DNA from: Nonomuraea thailandensis
Lineage (GTDB): Bacteria; Actinomycetota; Actinomycetes; Streptosporangiales; Streptosporangiaceae
Assembly: GCF_024172165.1 (NCBI RefSeq)
Contig: NZ_JAMZEB010000002.1
Span: forward strand, 10,929,001 to 10,993,000
Direction of reading: 5' to 3'
DNA: 64,000 bases
Shown: positions 1 to 9,096 of the stretch, piece by piece
How positions within the stretch are numbered: position 1 is the stretch's first letter
How the letters are laid out: each line of letters starts with the position of its first letter
The notes under the pieces: model-generated
The model's database searches: none
What the model was told of the DNA's origin: nothing
Seen by the model: the letters and a program-made list of their open reading frames with translations, nothing else
Made by a program: the position numbers and the translations under genes

Positions 1-1262
1 TCACCGGGCTGGCGGACGCGTTCATCCGCCAGAGCGCCTTCGGGGAGGCGATGGCGGCGCTGGAGCCGCTGCTGTCCGTGCCGGGTTACCCGCCCGCCGC
101 GGGCGTGCTCGCGGCTCGGGCGCTGCTGGGCGAGGGCGACACGGCCAAGGCCGCCTACCGCTACTTCGAGGCCACCTCCCGCGACGCGTCGGTGGCGGAC
201 CAGGAGCTGGAGGCCCGGATCACCGGCGCCTCGCGCCCCGCCACCCCGCCGCCCCACGGGGCGGCCGGCGGCTCGCCCACCGCGCCCCCCGCCGTCGCAC
301 CGCCACCGTACGCGGGTGCGCCCGCGCCGCCCGGCGCCGCGTCGCCGTTCCTCCCGTCCGTGCCGCTGCCCGGCGACGCGAGCACGGCGGAGGTGGAGCG
401 GTCCGGGGTCTCGTTCGCCGACGTGGCCGGCATGGAGACCGTCAAGGAGGCGCTGCGGATCAAGCTGCTGCTGCCGATGCAGCAGCCGGAGATGTTCGCC
501 GCGTTCGGCAAGCGCGCCGGCGGCGGCGTGCTGCTGTACGGGCCGCCGGGCGCGGGCAAGACCCACCTGGCCAGGGCCGCGGCCGGCGAGCTCGGCGCGG
601 CGTTCGTCAACGTGGGCCTGGCCGACATCCTCGACATGTACATCGGCAACAGCGAGCGCAACCTGCGCGCCACGTTCGACCTGGCCCGCCGCAACCGCCC
701 GTGCGTGCTGTTCTTCGACGAGGTGGACGCGCTGGCCGGGCGCCGCTCCGACATGCGCCACGCGCACGGCCGCCAGCTCGTCAACCAGTTCCTGTCCGAG
801 CTGGACGGGGTGGACCAGCACGCCAACGAGGGCGTGCTGGTGCTGGCCGCCACGAACGCCCCGTGGTACGTGGACGTGGCCTTCCGCCGCCCGGGACGGC
901 TCGACCAGCCGGTGTTCGTGCCGCCTCCCGACCAGCAGGCGCGCGCGGCCATCCTGCGCATCCTGTGCCGCGACAAGCCGCTGGCCGAGATGGACTACGA
1001 CGCGGTGGCGCAGGTCACCGAGCACTTCGTGGGCGCGGACCTCAAGGGCGTGGTGGACCGGGCGGTGGAGGCCAAGCTCCAGCAGTCGCTCAACGCCGGC
1101 CGCCCCATCCCGCTGACCACGCAGGACCTGCTGGCCGCCGCCAGGAGCGTGCGGCCCACGGCGGTCCGCGAGTGGATGGGCACCGCCCGCAACTACGTCA
1201 TGCACGCCAACGACTCCGGCGCCTGGGACGAGCTGATGCCCTGGGTGAAGGCGAAGTGGTGA
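1..1262 (+). CDS. AAA+ ATPase with N-terminal TPR-like region (5' end missing)
   Basis: The frame is open from base 3 to the window edge, so the gene probably begins upstream; the first internal ATG is at 51. Numbering from that ATG, a helical TPR-like stretch occupies about residues 1-55, a Pro/Ala/Gly-rich linker about 60-110, and an AAA+ module about 115-370. Visible motifs are Walker A GPPGAGKT (about 164-171), Walker B FFDEVD (about 221-226), and RRPGRLDQ, which carries arginine-finger residues. This is the FtsH/Cdc48-like classical AAA class without a protease domain. The role is presumably ATP-driven remodelling of a protein partner. A TPR membrane protein starts 59 bp downstream on the same strand and may be that partner or its membrane anchor. 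Substrate unknown. Confidence 0.85.
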   Translation, partial: TGLADAFIRQSAFGEAMAALEPLLSVPGYPPAAGVLAARALLGEGDTAKAAYRYFEATSRDASVADQELEARITGASRPATPPPHGAAGGSPTAPPAVAPPPYAGAPAPPGAASPFLPSVPLPGDASTAEVERSGVSFADVAGMETVKEALRIKLLLPMQQPEMFAAFGKRAGGGVLLYGPPGAGKTHLARAAAGELGAAFVNVGLADILDMYIGNSERNLRATFDLARRNRPCVLFFDEVDALAGRRSDMRHAHGRQLVNQFLSELDGVDQHANEGVLVLAATNAPWYVDVAFRRPGRLDQPVFVPPPDQQARAAILRILCRDKPLAEMDYDAVAQVTEHFVGADLKGVVDRAVEAKLQQSLNAGRPIPLTTQDLLAAARSVRPTAVREWMGTARNYVMHANDSGAWDELMPWVKAKW

Positions 1263-1321
1263 GGGCTCCCTGGTGAGAGTGGGTGTGCGGTGGTGAGGGT
1301 GGCCGGCCTGGTGGGCGCGCG

Positions 1322-2512
1322 GTGACGAGGGTGGCGGATCCGGTCGAGCGGGCGCGTGCGCTGCTGCGGCTGCGGCGCCCCGCCGACGCCGAGCGGGAGC
1401 TGCGCGGCCTGCTGGCCGAGGAGCCGCAGCACGTCGGCGGGCACGCCCTGCTGGCGCTCGCCCTGATCGAGCAGCGGAAGGTGACGGAGGCCGTCGAGGA
1501 GGCCCAGGAGTCGGTACGGCTCGCCCCCGACCACTGGTTCCCCCACTACGCCGCCGCCCAGGTCTACAACCGGGCGCGCCGTCCGGACGACGCCATCGCC
1601 GCCATCCGCGCGGCCCTGGACCTCTCCCCCGAGTACGCCCCGGCCTGGGAGGTGCTGGCCCGCGCGCACCTGCTCAAGGGCGAGTGGCGGCAGACGGCCG
1701 ACGCCGCCCTGCGCGGGCTGAGCATCGAGCCGCAGGACGCCGACCTGGTCAGCCTGGTGTCGCTGGCCTGCACCAACCTCGGTGACGCCGGTCAGGCCCG
1801 CGCCGCCGCCGCCCACGCCCTCCGGATCGACCCGGAGAGCCCGACGGCGCACTTCGTCGACGGCCGTGCGGCGCTGCGGTTCGGGGAGCCGGGGCGGGCG
1901 GCGGAGAGCTTCCGCGAGGTGCTTCGCCTCGACCCCGGCTTCGGCGCGGCCAGGGACCTGCTGGTGCGGGCGCTCAAGCAGCGCAACCCCGTCTACCGGC
2001 GGCTGTCGCGGCTGCGCGGCAGGTTCCCGCAGGGCTGGCGGCTGATCTTCCTGCTGCCCGCGGTCCCGCCGGTCATCGTGGTCTTCGTCGTCCTCGCCCT
2101 GCTGCACTGGGTGAGCTGGGTGGCCGAGGCGTGGACCACGACGCGGCTGACCCGCGGCAAGGCCACCCGGCTGCTCTTCGAGGGCGTGGAGGCACGGGTG
2201 GCCGTGCTCTGCCTGGGCCTCGTGGTGGCCGGCGCGGCGCTGCTCGGGGCCGGGATCGCGCTCGGCCAGGACGCGCTGGGCACCGCGGGGGCGGCCACCA
2301 TGGCCCTGGTCACCCCCGTCCAGGAGGCCGCGCACACCGGCTCGCCCCGCCGCCGGGCGATCCTGTACGGCTGGGCCGGCCTGCTCGCCGCAGCCGTCGT
2401 CGTCTCGGTGCTGGCGGCCGAACCGGGCGTGGCCCTGCTCATCCTCTACACGTCGATCGCCACTGTCTGGCTCGCCACGCCCATCAGAGGCAGGGCCACA
2501 GCGGGCCTCTGA
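1322..2512 (+). CDS. TPR protein with C-terminal membrane segments
   Basis: About 396 aa from the GTG at 1322; the frame is open from a GTG at 1283, but the first 13 codons are Gly/Arg-rich and look untranslated. About five TPR-like helix pairs fill residues 1-220, with the typical A..LDP or A..L.P endings of repeats. The C-terminal part has roughly three or four hydrophobic segments (LIFLLPAVPPVIVVFVVL, VAVLCLGLVVAGAALLGAG and two near the end). The TPR domain would therefore face the cytoplasm as a membrane-tethered scaffold. It follows the AAA ATPase on the same strand, so the two are probably co-transcribed. No enzymatic motif is visible. Confidence 0.8.
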   Translation: MTRVADPVERARALLRLRRPADAERELRGLLAEEPQHVGGHALLALALIEQRKVTEAVEEAQESVRLAPDHWFPHYAAAQVYNRARRPDDAIAAIRAALDLSPEYAPAWEVLARAHLLKGEWRQTADAALRGLSIEPQDADLVSLVSLACTNLGDAGQARAAAAHALRIDPESPTAHFVDGRAALRFGEPGRAAESFREVLRLDPGFGAARDLLVRALKQRNPVYRRLSRLRGRFPQGWRLIFLLPAVPPVIVVFVVLALLHWVSWVAEAWTTTRLTRGKATRLLFEGVEARVAVLCLGLVVAGAALLGAGIALGQDALGTAGAATMALVTPVQEAAHTGSPRRRAILYGWAGLLAAAVVVSVLAAEPGVALLILYTSIATVWLATPIRGRATAGL

Positions 2513-2577
2513 CGGGGTGCCGGCGGCAGTCCTCCAGGGCCACGGCGGCCCCCGACGAGAGTGCCGGCGGCGGTCGT

Positions 2578-3558
2578 CTAGAGCAGCGTCCCGCCGCTCA
2601 CCTCGAACCTGGCCAGCGCCTCCCCGAGCCTGGCCAGCGTGTCGGGGTGCAGGGTGAGGTCGGCGGCGGCCAGGTTCTCCTCGATGTGGGCGGGGGTGCG
2701 GCTGCCGGGGATCGCCACCACGTGCTCGTCCTGGTGCAGCAGCCAGGCAAGGGCGAGCTGGGCCGGGGTGATGCCGAGGTTCGCGGCCAGCGTCCTGACG
2801 GGGGCGTACCGGTCGTTGTTGCCCGCGAGGTTCTCGGCCGAGAAGCGGGGGGCGTTGTGCCGGAAGTCGCCCTCGCCGAGCGCCTGCACCGTGCCGGTCA
2901 GGAAGCCGTTGCCCAGCGGGCTCCACGCCACGATCCCGACGCCGAGCTCGCGTGCCGCCGCGAGCAGGTCGGCGTCCACGGGCCGCCACATCGACCACTC
3001 GTTCTGCACGGCCGTCACCGGGTGCACCGCGTGCGCCGCCCTGAGCTGGGCGGCCGTCACGTTGGACAGGCCGATGTGCCTGACCAGCCCGTCGCGCACC
3101 AGCTCGGCCAGCGCGCCGGCGGTCTCCTCGATCGGCACGCCGGGGTCGGGGTAGTGGGCGTAGTAGAGGTCGATCACGTCGGTGTCCAGGTTGCGCAGGC
3201 TGCGCTCGGCGTACCGGCGCACCAGGCGCGGCTCGGCGTTGACCCGCAGCTCGCCGAAGGCGTAGCCGACCGGGTGCGACCGGCTCGGCTCGCCCTCCGG
3301 GATCGCCAGGCCGAACTTGGTCGCGACCACCACCTCGTCCCTGCGGCCCTTGATCGCGCGGCCCACCAGGCGCTCGTTGTGGCCGTCGGGGCCGTAGGCG
3401 TCACTGGTGTCCACGTGGGTGCCCCCCGCGTCCAGCGCAGCCTTGATCGCCGCCTCGGCGCGGGCGTCGTCCACCTCGCCGTACACGCCGGGCGAGAGCA
3501 CCATCGCGCCGAAGCCGATCGCGGGAACCTGCAAGCTGCCGAGAGTCCGTGTCTTCAT
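2578..3558 (-). CDS. Aldo/keto reductase
   Basis: 326 aa from the ATG at 3558; the upstream extension of the frame is discarded because family members begin close to the MKTRTLG motif. It is an NADP(H)-dependent TIM-barrel oxidoreductase acting on carbonyl compounds. The early GFGAM, the DTSDAYG segment (catalytic Asp and Tyr), the barrel Lys in VVVATKFG, the H in YYAHYPD and the C-terminal nucleotide-binding IPGSRTPAHIEENL are all present. It resembles the YajO/Tas-like subgroup. It is divergent from a LysR regulator with a 62-bp gap that holds a palindrome, so it is the likely target of that regulator. Physiological substrate unknown. Confidence 0.9.
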   Translation of the reverse strand: MKTRTLGSLQVPAIGFGAMVLSPGVYGEVDDARAEAAIKAALDAGGTHVDTSDAYGPDGHNERLVGRAIKGRRDEVVVATKFGLAIPEGEPSRSHPVGYAFGELRVNAEPRLVRRYAERSLRNLDTDVIDLYYAHYPDPGVPIEETAGALAELVRDGLVRHIGLSNVTAAQLRAAHAVHPVTAVQNEWSMWRPVDADLLAAARELGVGIVAWSPLGNGFLTGTVQALGEGDFRHNAPRFSAENLAGNNDRYAPVRTLAANLGITPAQLALAWLLHQDEHVVAIPGSRTPAHIEENLAAADLTLHPDTLARLGEALARFEVSGGTLL

Positions 3559-3607
3559 GCGTCCGATCGTGCCGCGCGCTTCCGCCCGGGGTCCAAGACC
3601 CTTTGCT

Positions 3608-3622
3608 ATAACCATTGGCTAT
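3608..3622. promoter_or_regulatory. Likely LysR operator (T-N11-A palindrome)
   Basis: ATAACCATTGGCTAT is an imperfect 15-bp dyad with one mismatched pair and contains T-N11-A, the usual LysR-box form. It overlaps the start codon of the LysR gene (ATG 3621). TATAAC at 3607-3612 could be a -10 element, which would make the LysR mRNA leaderless or nearly so and put autoregulation directly on the initiation site. Assignment is by position and symmetry only. Confidence 0.55.
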
Positions 3623-4499
3623 GGACGTGCACTTGCGAGAGTTGCGGTATTTCGTGGCGGTCGCGGAGGAGCTGAACGTGACGCGGGCCGCGGAGCGGCT
3701 GTTCGTCTCCCAGCCCGCGCTGTCCAAGCAGCTCGGGGTGCTGGAGCGGCTGCTCGGGTTCCGGGTGTTCGAGCGGGTGCCCAGCGGGGTGGTGCTCACC
3801 CGGCAGGGGGCGGCGCTGCTGCCGGTCGCCCGCGAGCTGCTCGAACGCTGGAACACCGGGGTGGAGCAGGCGCGGGCGGCGGCGCCCACGGGCACGCTGG
3901 TGATCGGCCTGCAGACGGCCGTGGGCAGAGGGCTGCAGCAGGAGGCGCTGCGCCGCTTCCGCGCGACGATGCCGGGGTGGGAGGTGTCACTGCGGCTGGT
4001 GGGCTGGGACGACCCCAGCGGCGGGCTGGCCGACGGGTCGTCGGACGTGGCGTTCATCTGGCTGCCCGTGCCGGCGGGGCTGCGGACGCACGTGCTGGCC
4101 ACCGAGCGGCGCGGGGTCGCCATGCCCGCCGACCACCCGCTGGCGGAGCTGGCGGAGATCCCGTTCGAGGCGTTGCGGCGGGAGCCGTTCATCGCGCTGC
4201 CGCGGGCGGCGGGGCCGCTGCGGGACTTCTGGCTCGGCCTCGACGCGCGTGGCGACGAGCCGGTGGTCGGGGTGACGGCCAACACGCCGGAGGAGGTGTT
4301 CGAGGCCGTGATCAGCGGGCTCGGGGTGGTGCTGGTGGCCGAGGGGAACGCCGCGCTCTACAAACGGCCCGGCATGACGTACCGGCCGGTTACGGGGCTG
4401 CCTCCTGGGGAACTGGCCATTGCCTGGCGCGAAAGGGACGAGAGCCCACAAGTCCTCGCGTTCATCGACGCGCTGCGACAGGTGACCACTAAGGTCTGA
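3621..4499 (+). CDS. LysR-family transcriptional regulator
   Basis: 292 aa from ATG 3621; an upstream TTG (3615) is less likely. The N-terminal winged helix-turn-helix spans about residues 1-60, with the family pattern LRYFVAVAEELNVTRAAERLFVSQPALSKQ. The substrate-binding domain covers about 85-290. It should bind a small effector and control the divergent aldo/keto reductase. The effector is unknown. No distinct Shine-Dalgarno precedes the ATG, consistent with a leaderless start. Confidence 0.9.
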   Translation: MDVHLRELRYFVAVAEELNVTRAAERLFVSQPALSKQLGVLERLLGFRVFERVPSGVVLTRQGAALLPVARELLERWNTGVEQARAAAPTGTLVIGLQTAVGRGLQQEALRRFRATMPGWEVSLRLVGWDDPSGGLADGSSDVAFIWLPVPAGLRTHVLATERRGVAMPADHPLAELAEIPFEALRREPFIALPRAAGPLRDFWLGLDARGDEPVVGVTANTPEEVFEAVISGLGVVLVAEGNAALYKRPGMTYRPVTGLPPGELAIAWRERDESPQVLAFIDALRQVTTKV

Positions 4500-4530
4500 C
4501 CCGAGATCGGACTCGTAGAGAGGTGCCCCC

Positions 4531-4731
4531 ATGAGTGAGTACGCGACCACCTTCGACCTGATCGACGCCGACAAGGACGGCCGCATCTCCGCTGTCGAGC
4601 TCGTGCGCCTGATGGAGGTGCTCGGCCAGCCCGTGACGCTGGAGGCCGCCCAGGAGGGGGTGCTCAAGCTGGACAAGGACGGTGACGGCCTGATCGACCT
4701 GGAGGAGTTCAGCGCGTTCCTCCAGAAGTGA
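4531..4731 (+). CDS. Small EF-hand calcium-binding protein
   Basis: 66 aa with two canonical EF-hand loops. Loop 1 is D12-x-D14-x-D16-G-R18-I-S20-x-x-E23. Loop 2 is D48-x-D50-x-D52-G-L54-I-D56-x-x-E59. All side-chain ligands are present in both, so a paired calcium-binding module is expected. There is no signal peptide, which indicates a cytoplasmic calcium buffer or sensor (calerythrin/CabD-like small actinobacterial proteins). A GAGAGG Shine-Dalgarno precedes the ATG. It stands alone between LysR and PucR genes. Confidence 0.9.
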   Translation: MSEYATTFDLIDADKDGRISAVELVRLMEVLGQPVTLEAAQEGVLKLDKDGDGLIDLEEFSAFLQK

Positions 4732-4795
4732 TAAGAAACAAGCGTTTGCTACCCATTCTCCTGTTGCCTGGGTCACAATGGCGGCAGGAGGGACG

Positions 4796-5977
4796 ATGGC
4801 GATCAAGAGTGACATCAGCGAAAGCCGTACACCCGCGGACATCGTGAAAACGCTCAGGTCGGGCATCGGTCCGGTCTCCGAAGAGGTGATCGAGGAGATC
4901 CAGGCCCGCATCCCCGAGTACGCCCGGCCATCGGACGAGATCTACATCAAGGTCGTGCGCATGGCGGTCGAGCAGGCCATCGAAGGCTTCCTCGACCGCA
5001 TCGAGAGCCCGGACGCCCCGTGGGACCCGGAGCCGTTCCGCATGATCGGCAAGGGTGAGGCTGCGGAGGGCCGCAACCTGGAGCCGCTGCAGGCCGCGAT
5101 GCGGCTCGGCGCCCGGGTCGGCTGGCGGCGGCTGACCGAGCTGGCCGGCCCGCTCGGCCTGTCTCCCCAATCCCTGTACGACCTGGGCGAGACCATCTTC
5201 GTCTACCTCGACCAGCTCGCCGACGCCGCCGCCGAGGGCTTCGAGGAGGCCAGGGCGCACGCCGCGGGGGAGATGGAGCGCCGCCGGGGCCGCCTGCTCG
5301 ACCTGCTGCTCAGCCGGCCGCCCGCCAGCCCCGACGCCATCGCCGACCTGGCCAAGGCCGCCGCCTGGCGGCTGCCCAGGACGGTCGCCTGCGTGGCGCT
5401 CGACGACCAGCACGGCGCCTGCCGGATGCCGCCGCTGCCGCCCGACGTGCTCACCGGGCCAGGGCGGGCGCTGCCGTGCCTGCTCGTGCCCGACCCGGCG
5501 GGCCCCGGCCAGGCGCAGGCGCTGGAGCACGCCCTGCGCGGCCACCGCGCGGCCATCGGCCCGGCCGTGCCGCTCGCCGCCGCCGCGACGTCGCTGCGGT
5601 GGGCCGGCGAGGCGCTGGATCTGTCCCGGCGCGGCGTGCTGCCCCGCGGGCTGCTGCGGTGCGAGGACCACCTGGCCACGTTGGTGGTGTTCAAGGACGA
5701 GGAGCTGGTCAGCGCGCTGGCCGAGGTGCGGCTCGCGCCCCTGGCCCACCTGCGCCCCAACCAGCAGGACCGGCTGGCGGAGACGCTGCTGGCGTGGCTG
5801 CGGCACGGCCGCGGCGCCGGCGAGGTGGCCGCCAAGCTGCACGTGCACCCGCAGACGGTGCGCTACCGGCTGCGGCAGCTGGAAGAGCTGTACGGCGACC
5901 AGCTCGCCGACCCGGACATCCGGTTCGAGCTGGAGATCGCGCTACGGGCCAGGCAGGCGGTCATGTCAGGGCGTTGA
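4796..5977 (+). CDS. PucR-type regulator (CdaR/PucR C-terminal HTH)
   Basis: 393 aa. ATG 4796 is chosen over an in-frame ATG at 4778 because a full AGGAGG lies at 4786-4791. The C-terminal part carries the PucR/CdaR helix-turn-helix (GEVAAKLHVHPQTVRYRLRQLEEL, about residues 340-363, shown here without flanks). The middle looks like a degenerate GGDEF-like region and the N-terminus is a helical sensory region. The ligand is unknown and no obvious target lies beside it. Its 3' end overlaps the convergent PPOX gene by 12 bp. Confidence 0.85.
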   Translation: MAIKSDISESRTPADIVKTLRSGIGPVSEEVIEEIQARIPEYARPSDEIYIKVVRMAVEQAIEGFLDRIESPDAPWDPEPFRMIGKGEAAEGRNLEPLQAAMRLGARVGWRRLTELAGPLGLSPQSLYDLGETIFVYLDQLADAAAEGFEEARAHAAGEMERRRGRLLDLLLSRPPASPDAIADLAKAAAWRLPRTVACVALDDQHGACRMPPLPPDVLTGPGRALPCLLVPDPAGPGQAQALEHALRGHRAAIGPAVPLAAAATSLRWAGEALDLSRRGVLPRGLLRCEDHLATLVVFKDEELVSALAEVRLAPLAHLRPNQQDRLAETLLAWLRHGRGAGEVAAKLHVHPQTVRYRLRQLEELYGDQLADPDIRFELEIALRARQAVMSGR

Positions 5978-6394
5978 GCGCGGCTGGTGCTCGGTGCGGC
6001 GGGACTCGTACCAGGTGTCGCCGACCGGCTCGCCGGACAGGTTCCAGCTCCACGAGACGGTCGGCGTGATGCGGGAGTAGACGCCGGGCCCGACCAGGCC
6101 GGCCCACTCCACCGGCCCGTCGGCCACGCCGTACACGCGCACGCCCCGGGCGACGAACGGCTCGAACGACACCATGTCGTCCACGACCAGCGCCACCTTG
6201 GCCTCGCCCGGGCCGATGTTGCGGAACTTCCTGGTGCGCAGCACCTGCTCGCCGGCGCCGCCGATCCAGAAGTGCGCGCCGTCGAACTCGAACGCCACCG
6301 GCACCACGTCCGGCTGCCCGTCGCCGGACAGCGTGGCCAGGCGGGCGAGCGGCTGAGAGCGCAGGTAGGCGATCTCCTCGTCGGTGAACGACAT
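5966..6394 (-). CDS. PPOX-fold oxidoreductase (F420-dependent family type)
   Basis: 142 aa from ATG 6394, preceded by GGAGAA; an in-frame ATG at 6415 is possible. The start FTDEEIAYLRSQPLARLAT and the segment DGQPDVVPVAFEFDG match the split-barrel flavin/F420-binding family of pyridoxamine-phosphate-oxidase-like proteins (the mycobacterial MSMEG_5819-type subgroup). Role is probably F420H2- or FMN-dependent reduction of an unknown compound in the cytoplasm. It is divergent from the nucleoside hydrolase gene, with a 79-bp gap. Confidence 0.8.
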   Translation of the reverse strand: MSFTDEEIAYLRSQPLARLATLSGDGQPDVVPVAFEFDGAHFWIGGAGEQVLRTRKFRNIGPGEAKVALVVDDMVSFEPFVARGVRVYGVADGPVEWAGLVGPGVYSRITPTVSWSWNLSGEPVGDTWYESRRTEHQPRSTP

Positions 6395-6473
6395 GCTGTT
6401 CTCCTTCTCCGGCATGGAGTCTTTCCCCCTGAACGAACGGGAACCGCCCGGATCGACTCTGTAGCATGGCCCG

Positions 6474-7406
6474 ATGCCGACACCGGTGATCCTCGACTGC
6501 GACCCCGGCCACGACGACGCCTTCGCCATCTGGCTGGCGGCCGGCGACCCGGAGATCGACCTGCGCGCCATCACCACCGTCGGCGGCAACGGCAAGTTGG
6601 CCCACACCACCTACAACGCCAGGGTGGTGGCCGGGCTGGCCGGCATCACCGGGGTGCCGATCGCGCCCGGCGCCGACAGCCCCATGGTGCGGCTGCTGTC
6701 GCCCGCCGTCGGGATCCACGGCGACAACGCGCTCGGCGGCCCCGAGCTGCCGCCGCCTGCCGTGGAGGCCGATCCGCGCACCGCCGTCGAGCTGATCAGG
6801 GACACCCTCGACGCCGCCGGAGAGCCGGTGACGATCGTCGCCACCGGGCCGCTGACGAACATCGCGATGTTCGCGCGGACGTACCCGGACCGGCTCCCCC
6901 GGATCGGGGACGTCGTGTGGATGGGCGGGTCCACGGGGCGGGGCAACATCACCCCGTACGCGGAGTTCAACTGCTGGACCGACCCCGAGGCCGCGTCGAT
7001 CGTGCTCGGCTCCGGCGTGCCGTTCACCATGATCGGCCTGAACGTCACCCACCAGGTCCTCGTCACGCCCGAGGTGATGGCCAGGATCGGCGCCGTCGGC
7101 AACCGGACGGCCGCCTTCGGCGTGGAGCTGCTCAGCTACTTCAACTCCACCTACGAGACCGACCAGGGCATGCCGGAAGGGCCGCTGCACGACCCCGTGG
7201 CGGTGGCGCTGGTGGCCAGGCCGGGGCTGGTCACGACCGTGCGCACCAGGCTCGACATCGAGCTGCGCGGCACCGAGACCGCCGGCGCGACCAGCGTGGA
7301 CCTGCTCGGCAAGCTGGGGCGCGAGCCCAACGCGCACGTGGCCACCGGCGTGGACGTCGAGGCGTTCTGGGACCTGATCGAAGCCGCCGTCCGCACCCTG
7401 TCATGA
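6474..7406 (+). CDS. Inosine/uridine-preferring nucleoside hydrolase
   Basis: 310 aa. The N-terminal calcium-binding motif DCDPGHDDA (about residues 8-16) is the nucleoside hydrolase signature. The conserved TGPLTNIA, the GG.......EFN stretch around residues 150-163 and the late HDP segment are also present. The enzyme hydrolyses the N-glycosidic bond of purine or pyrimidine ribonucleosides for salvage. No signal peptide, so cytoplasmic. No clear Shine-Dalgarno precedes the ATG, and the start is only about 10 bases from TAGCAT, so a leaderless mRNA is possible. Confidence 0.92.
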   Translation: MPTPVILDCDPGHDDAFAIWLAAGDPEIDLRAITTVGGNGKLAHTTYNARVVAGLAGITGVPIAPGADSPMVRLLSPAVGIHGDNALGGPELPPPAVEADPRTAVELIRDTLDAAGEPVTIVATGPLTNIAMFARTYPDRLPRIGDVVWMGGSTGRGNITPYAEFNCWTDPEAASIVLGSGVPFTMIGLNVTHQVLVTPEVMARIGAVGNRTAAFGVELLSYFNSTYETDQGMPEGPLHDPVAVALVARPGLVTTVRTRLDIELRGTETAGATSVDLLGKLGREPNAHVATGVDVEAFWDLIEAAVRTLS

Positions 7407-7434
7407 GCGCCCTCGCCCGGGGTAGCGGGAACGG

Positions 7435-9096
7435 ATGCGACTGACGTACACCTCCGACGTCTGGTGGAAGAACGCCGTGGTCTACTGTCTGGACGTCGAG
7501 ACGTTCAAGGACGGCAACGGCGACGGCGTGGGCGACTTCCGCGGCCTGACGCAGCAGATCGACTATCTCGCGGGGCTCGGCGTGACCTGCCTGTGGCTCA
7601 TGCCGTTCTTCCCCACCCCCAACAAGGACGACGGCTACGACATCACCGACTTCTACTCCATCGACCCGCGGCTGGGGACGCTGGGCGACTTCGTGGAGTT
7701 CATGCGGACCGCCCACGACCGGGGCCTGCGGGTCATCGCCGACCTGGTCGTCAACCACACCTCCGACCAGCACCCGTGGTTCGTGGAGGCCCGGTCGAGC
7801 CGGGACTCGGCCCGCCGCGACTGGTACGTCTGGTCCGACAGGCCGGAGCCGGACAACCCCGAGCAGATCGTCTTCCCCGACAAGGAGAACAGCGTATGGG
7901 AGTACGACGAGGGCTCGGGCCAGTACTACCTGCACAGCTTCTACCGGCACCAGCCGGACCTGAACGTGGGCAATCCCGAGGTCAGGGACGAGATCACGCG
8001 CATACTCGGGTTCTGGATGGAGCTCGGGCTGTCGGGGTTCAGGGTGGACGCGGTGCCGTTCCTCATCGAGAACGTCAATCCGCGGCTGGCGAACCCGCAC
8101 GAGTTCCTGGCGGATCTGCGGGCGTTCATGACGCGGCGCAAGGGCGGGTCGATCCTGCTCGGCGAGGTGAACGTGCCGTACAAGGAGTTAATTGCGTATT
8201 TCGGTGACGGGCTGGGCGACCAGATCACCATGTGCTTCGACTTCATCGGCATGCAGAAGGCCTGGCTGTCGATGGCCCGCAACGACGCCACGCCCCTGGT
8301 CGACGCCCTGCGCGAGCGCCCGAAGCCGCCCAAGGACTGCCAGTGGGCGATGTTCCTGCGCAACCACGACGAGCTGACCCTCGACAAGCTCACGGAGGAG
8401 GAGCGGGAGGAGGTCTTCCGCGCGTTCGGGCCGGAGAAGGAGATGCAGATCTTCGGGCGGGGGCTGCGCCGACGCTTGCCGACGATGCTCGGCGGCGACC
8501 TGCGGCGCGTCAAGATGGCCTACAGCCTGCTGTTCTCGCTGCCCGGCACCCCCGTGATCTTCTACGGCGAGGAGATCGGGATGGGGGAGAACCTGGAGGA
8601 GGAGGGCCGCCTGGCGGTCCGCGTCCCGATGCAGTGGTCGGAGGACGGCGGCTTCAGTCAGGCCGAGCCGGTCCGCGAGATCCCCGGGGGCTCCTTCGCT
8701 CCCGACCGGGTGAACGTGGCCGACCAGAAGCGGGACACCGGCTCGCTGCTGCGCTGGTTCCAGCTCCTGATCGAGCGCTACCGGGAGTGCCCCGAGCTGG
8801 CGTGGGGCGAGTACACCGTGCTGGACACCGGGCATCCGGCGGTCTTCGCGCACCGCTGCGACGCCGACGGGGCCACGGTGGTGGTCGCGCACAACCTCTG
8901 CGACACGGCGCAGGACGTGGAGCTGCGGCTGGACGGGCTGGAGCGCTGCCTGCTCACGGATCTGCTGGTGGACGGGACGCTGGAGGTGTCGGAGCAGGGT
9001 GTGGCGCGGGTGCCGCTGGACCCGCACGGCTGCCGCTGGCTGCGTGCCTCGCCCCCGGAGATCCCCCCGGAGGACGCCTCGGTCAAGTCGTTGTGA
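7435..9096 (+). CDS. Trehalose-synthase-like GH13 alpha-glucosyltransferase
   Basis: 553 aa TIM-barrel enzyme. It starts like maltose/trehalose interconverting enzymes (DVWWKNAVVYCLDVETF, then DGNGDGVGDFRGL). Catalytic landmarks are the nucleophile Asp in GFRVDAVPF (about residue 204), the acid/base Glu in ILLGEVN (about 243) and the Asp in FLRNHDELTL. Length and motifs fit the GH13_16 group, which interconverts maltose and trehalose; hydrolytic or other transglycosylation activity is possible. No signal peptide. A TTA Leu codon at 8188-8190 sits in a short AT-rich stretch, rare in this genome. The 3' end overlaps the convergent TetR gene by 14 bp. Confidence 0.85.
   Translation: MRLTYTSDVWWKNAVVYCLDVETFKDGNGDGVGDFRGLTQQIDYLAGLGVTCLWLMPFFPTPNKDDGYDITDFYSIDPRLGTLGDFVEFMRTAHDRGLRVIADLVVNHTSDQHPWFVEARSSRDSARRDWYVWSDRPEPDNPEQIVFPDKENSVWEYDEGSGQYYLHSFYRHQPDLNVGNPEVRDEITRILGFWMELGLSGFRVDAVPFLIENVNPRLANPHEFLADLRAFMTRRKGGSILLGEVNVPYKELIAYFGDGLGDQITMCFDFIGMQKAWLSMARNDATPLVDALRERPKPPKDCQWAMFLRNHDELTLDKLTEEEREEVFRAFGPEKEMQIFGRGLRRRLPTMLGGDLRRVKMAYSLLFSLPGTPVIFYGEEIGMGENLEEEGRLAVRVPMQWSEDGGFSQAEPVREIPGGSFAPDRVNVADQKRDTGSLLRWFQLLIERYRECPELAWGEYTVLDTGHPAVFAHRCDADGATVVVAHNLCDTAQDVELRLDGLERCLLTDLLVDGTLEVSEQGVARVPLDPHGCRWLRASPPEIPPEDASVKSL

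Noticed and set aside
8185..8200. AT-rich codons with TTA in the GH13 gene as an embedded operator
   Set aside because: The stretch around TTA ATT GCG TAT has no palindromic arms, unlike the sites at 34575, 39344 and 43081.
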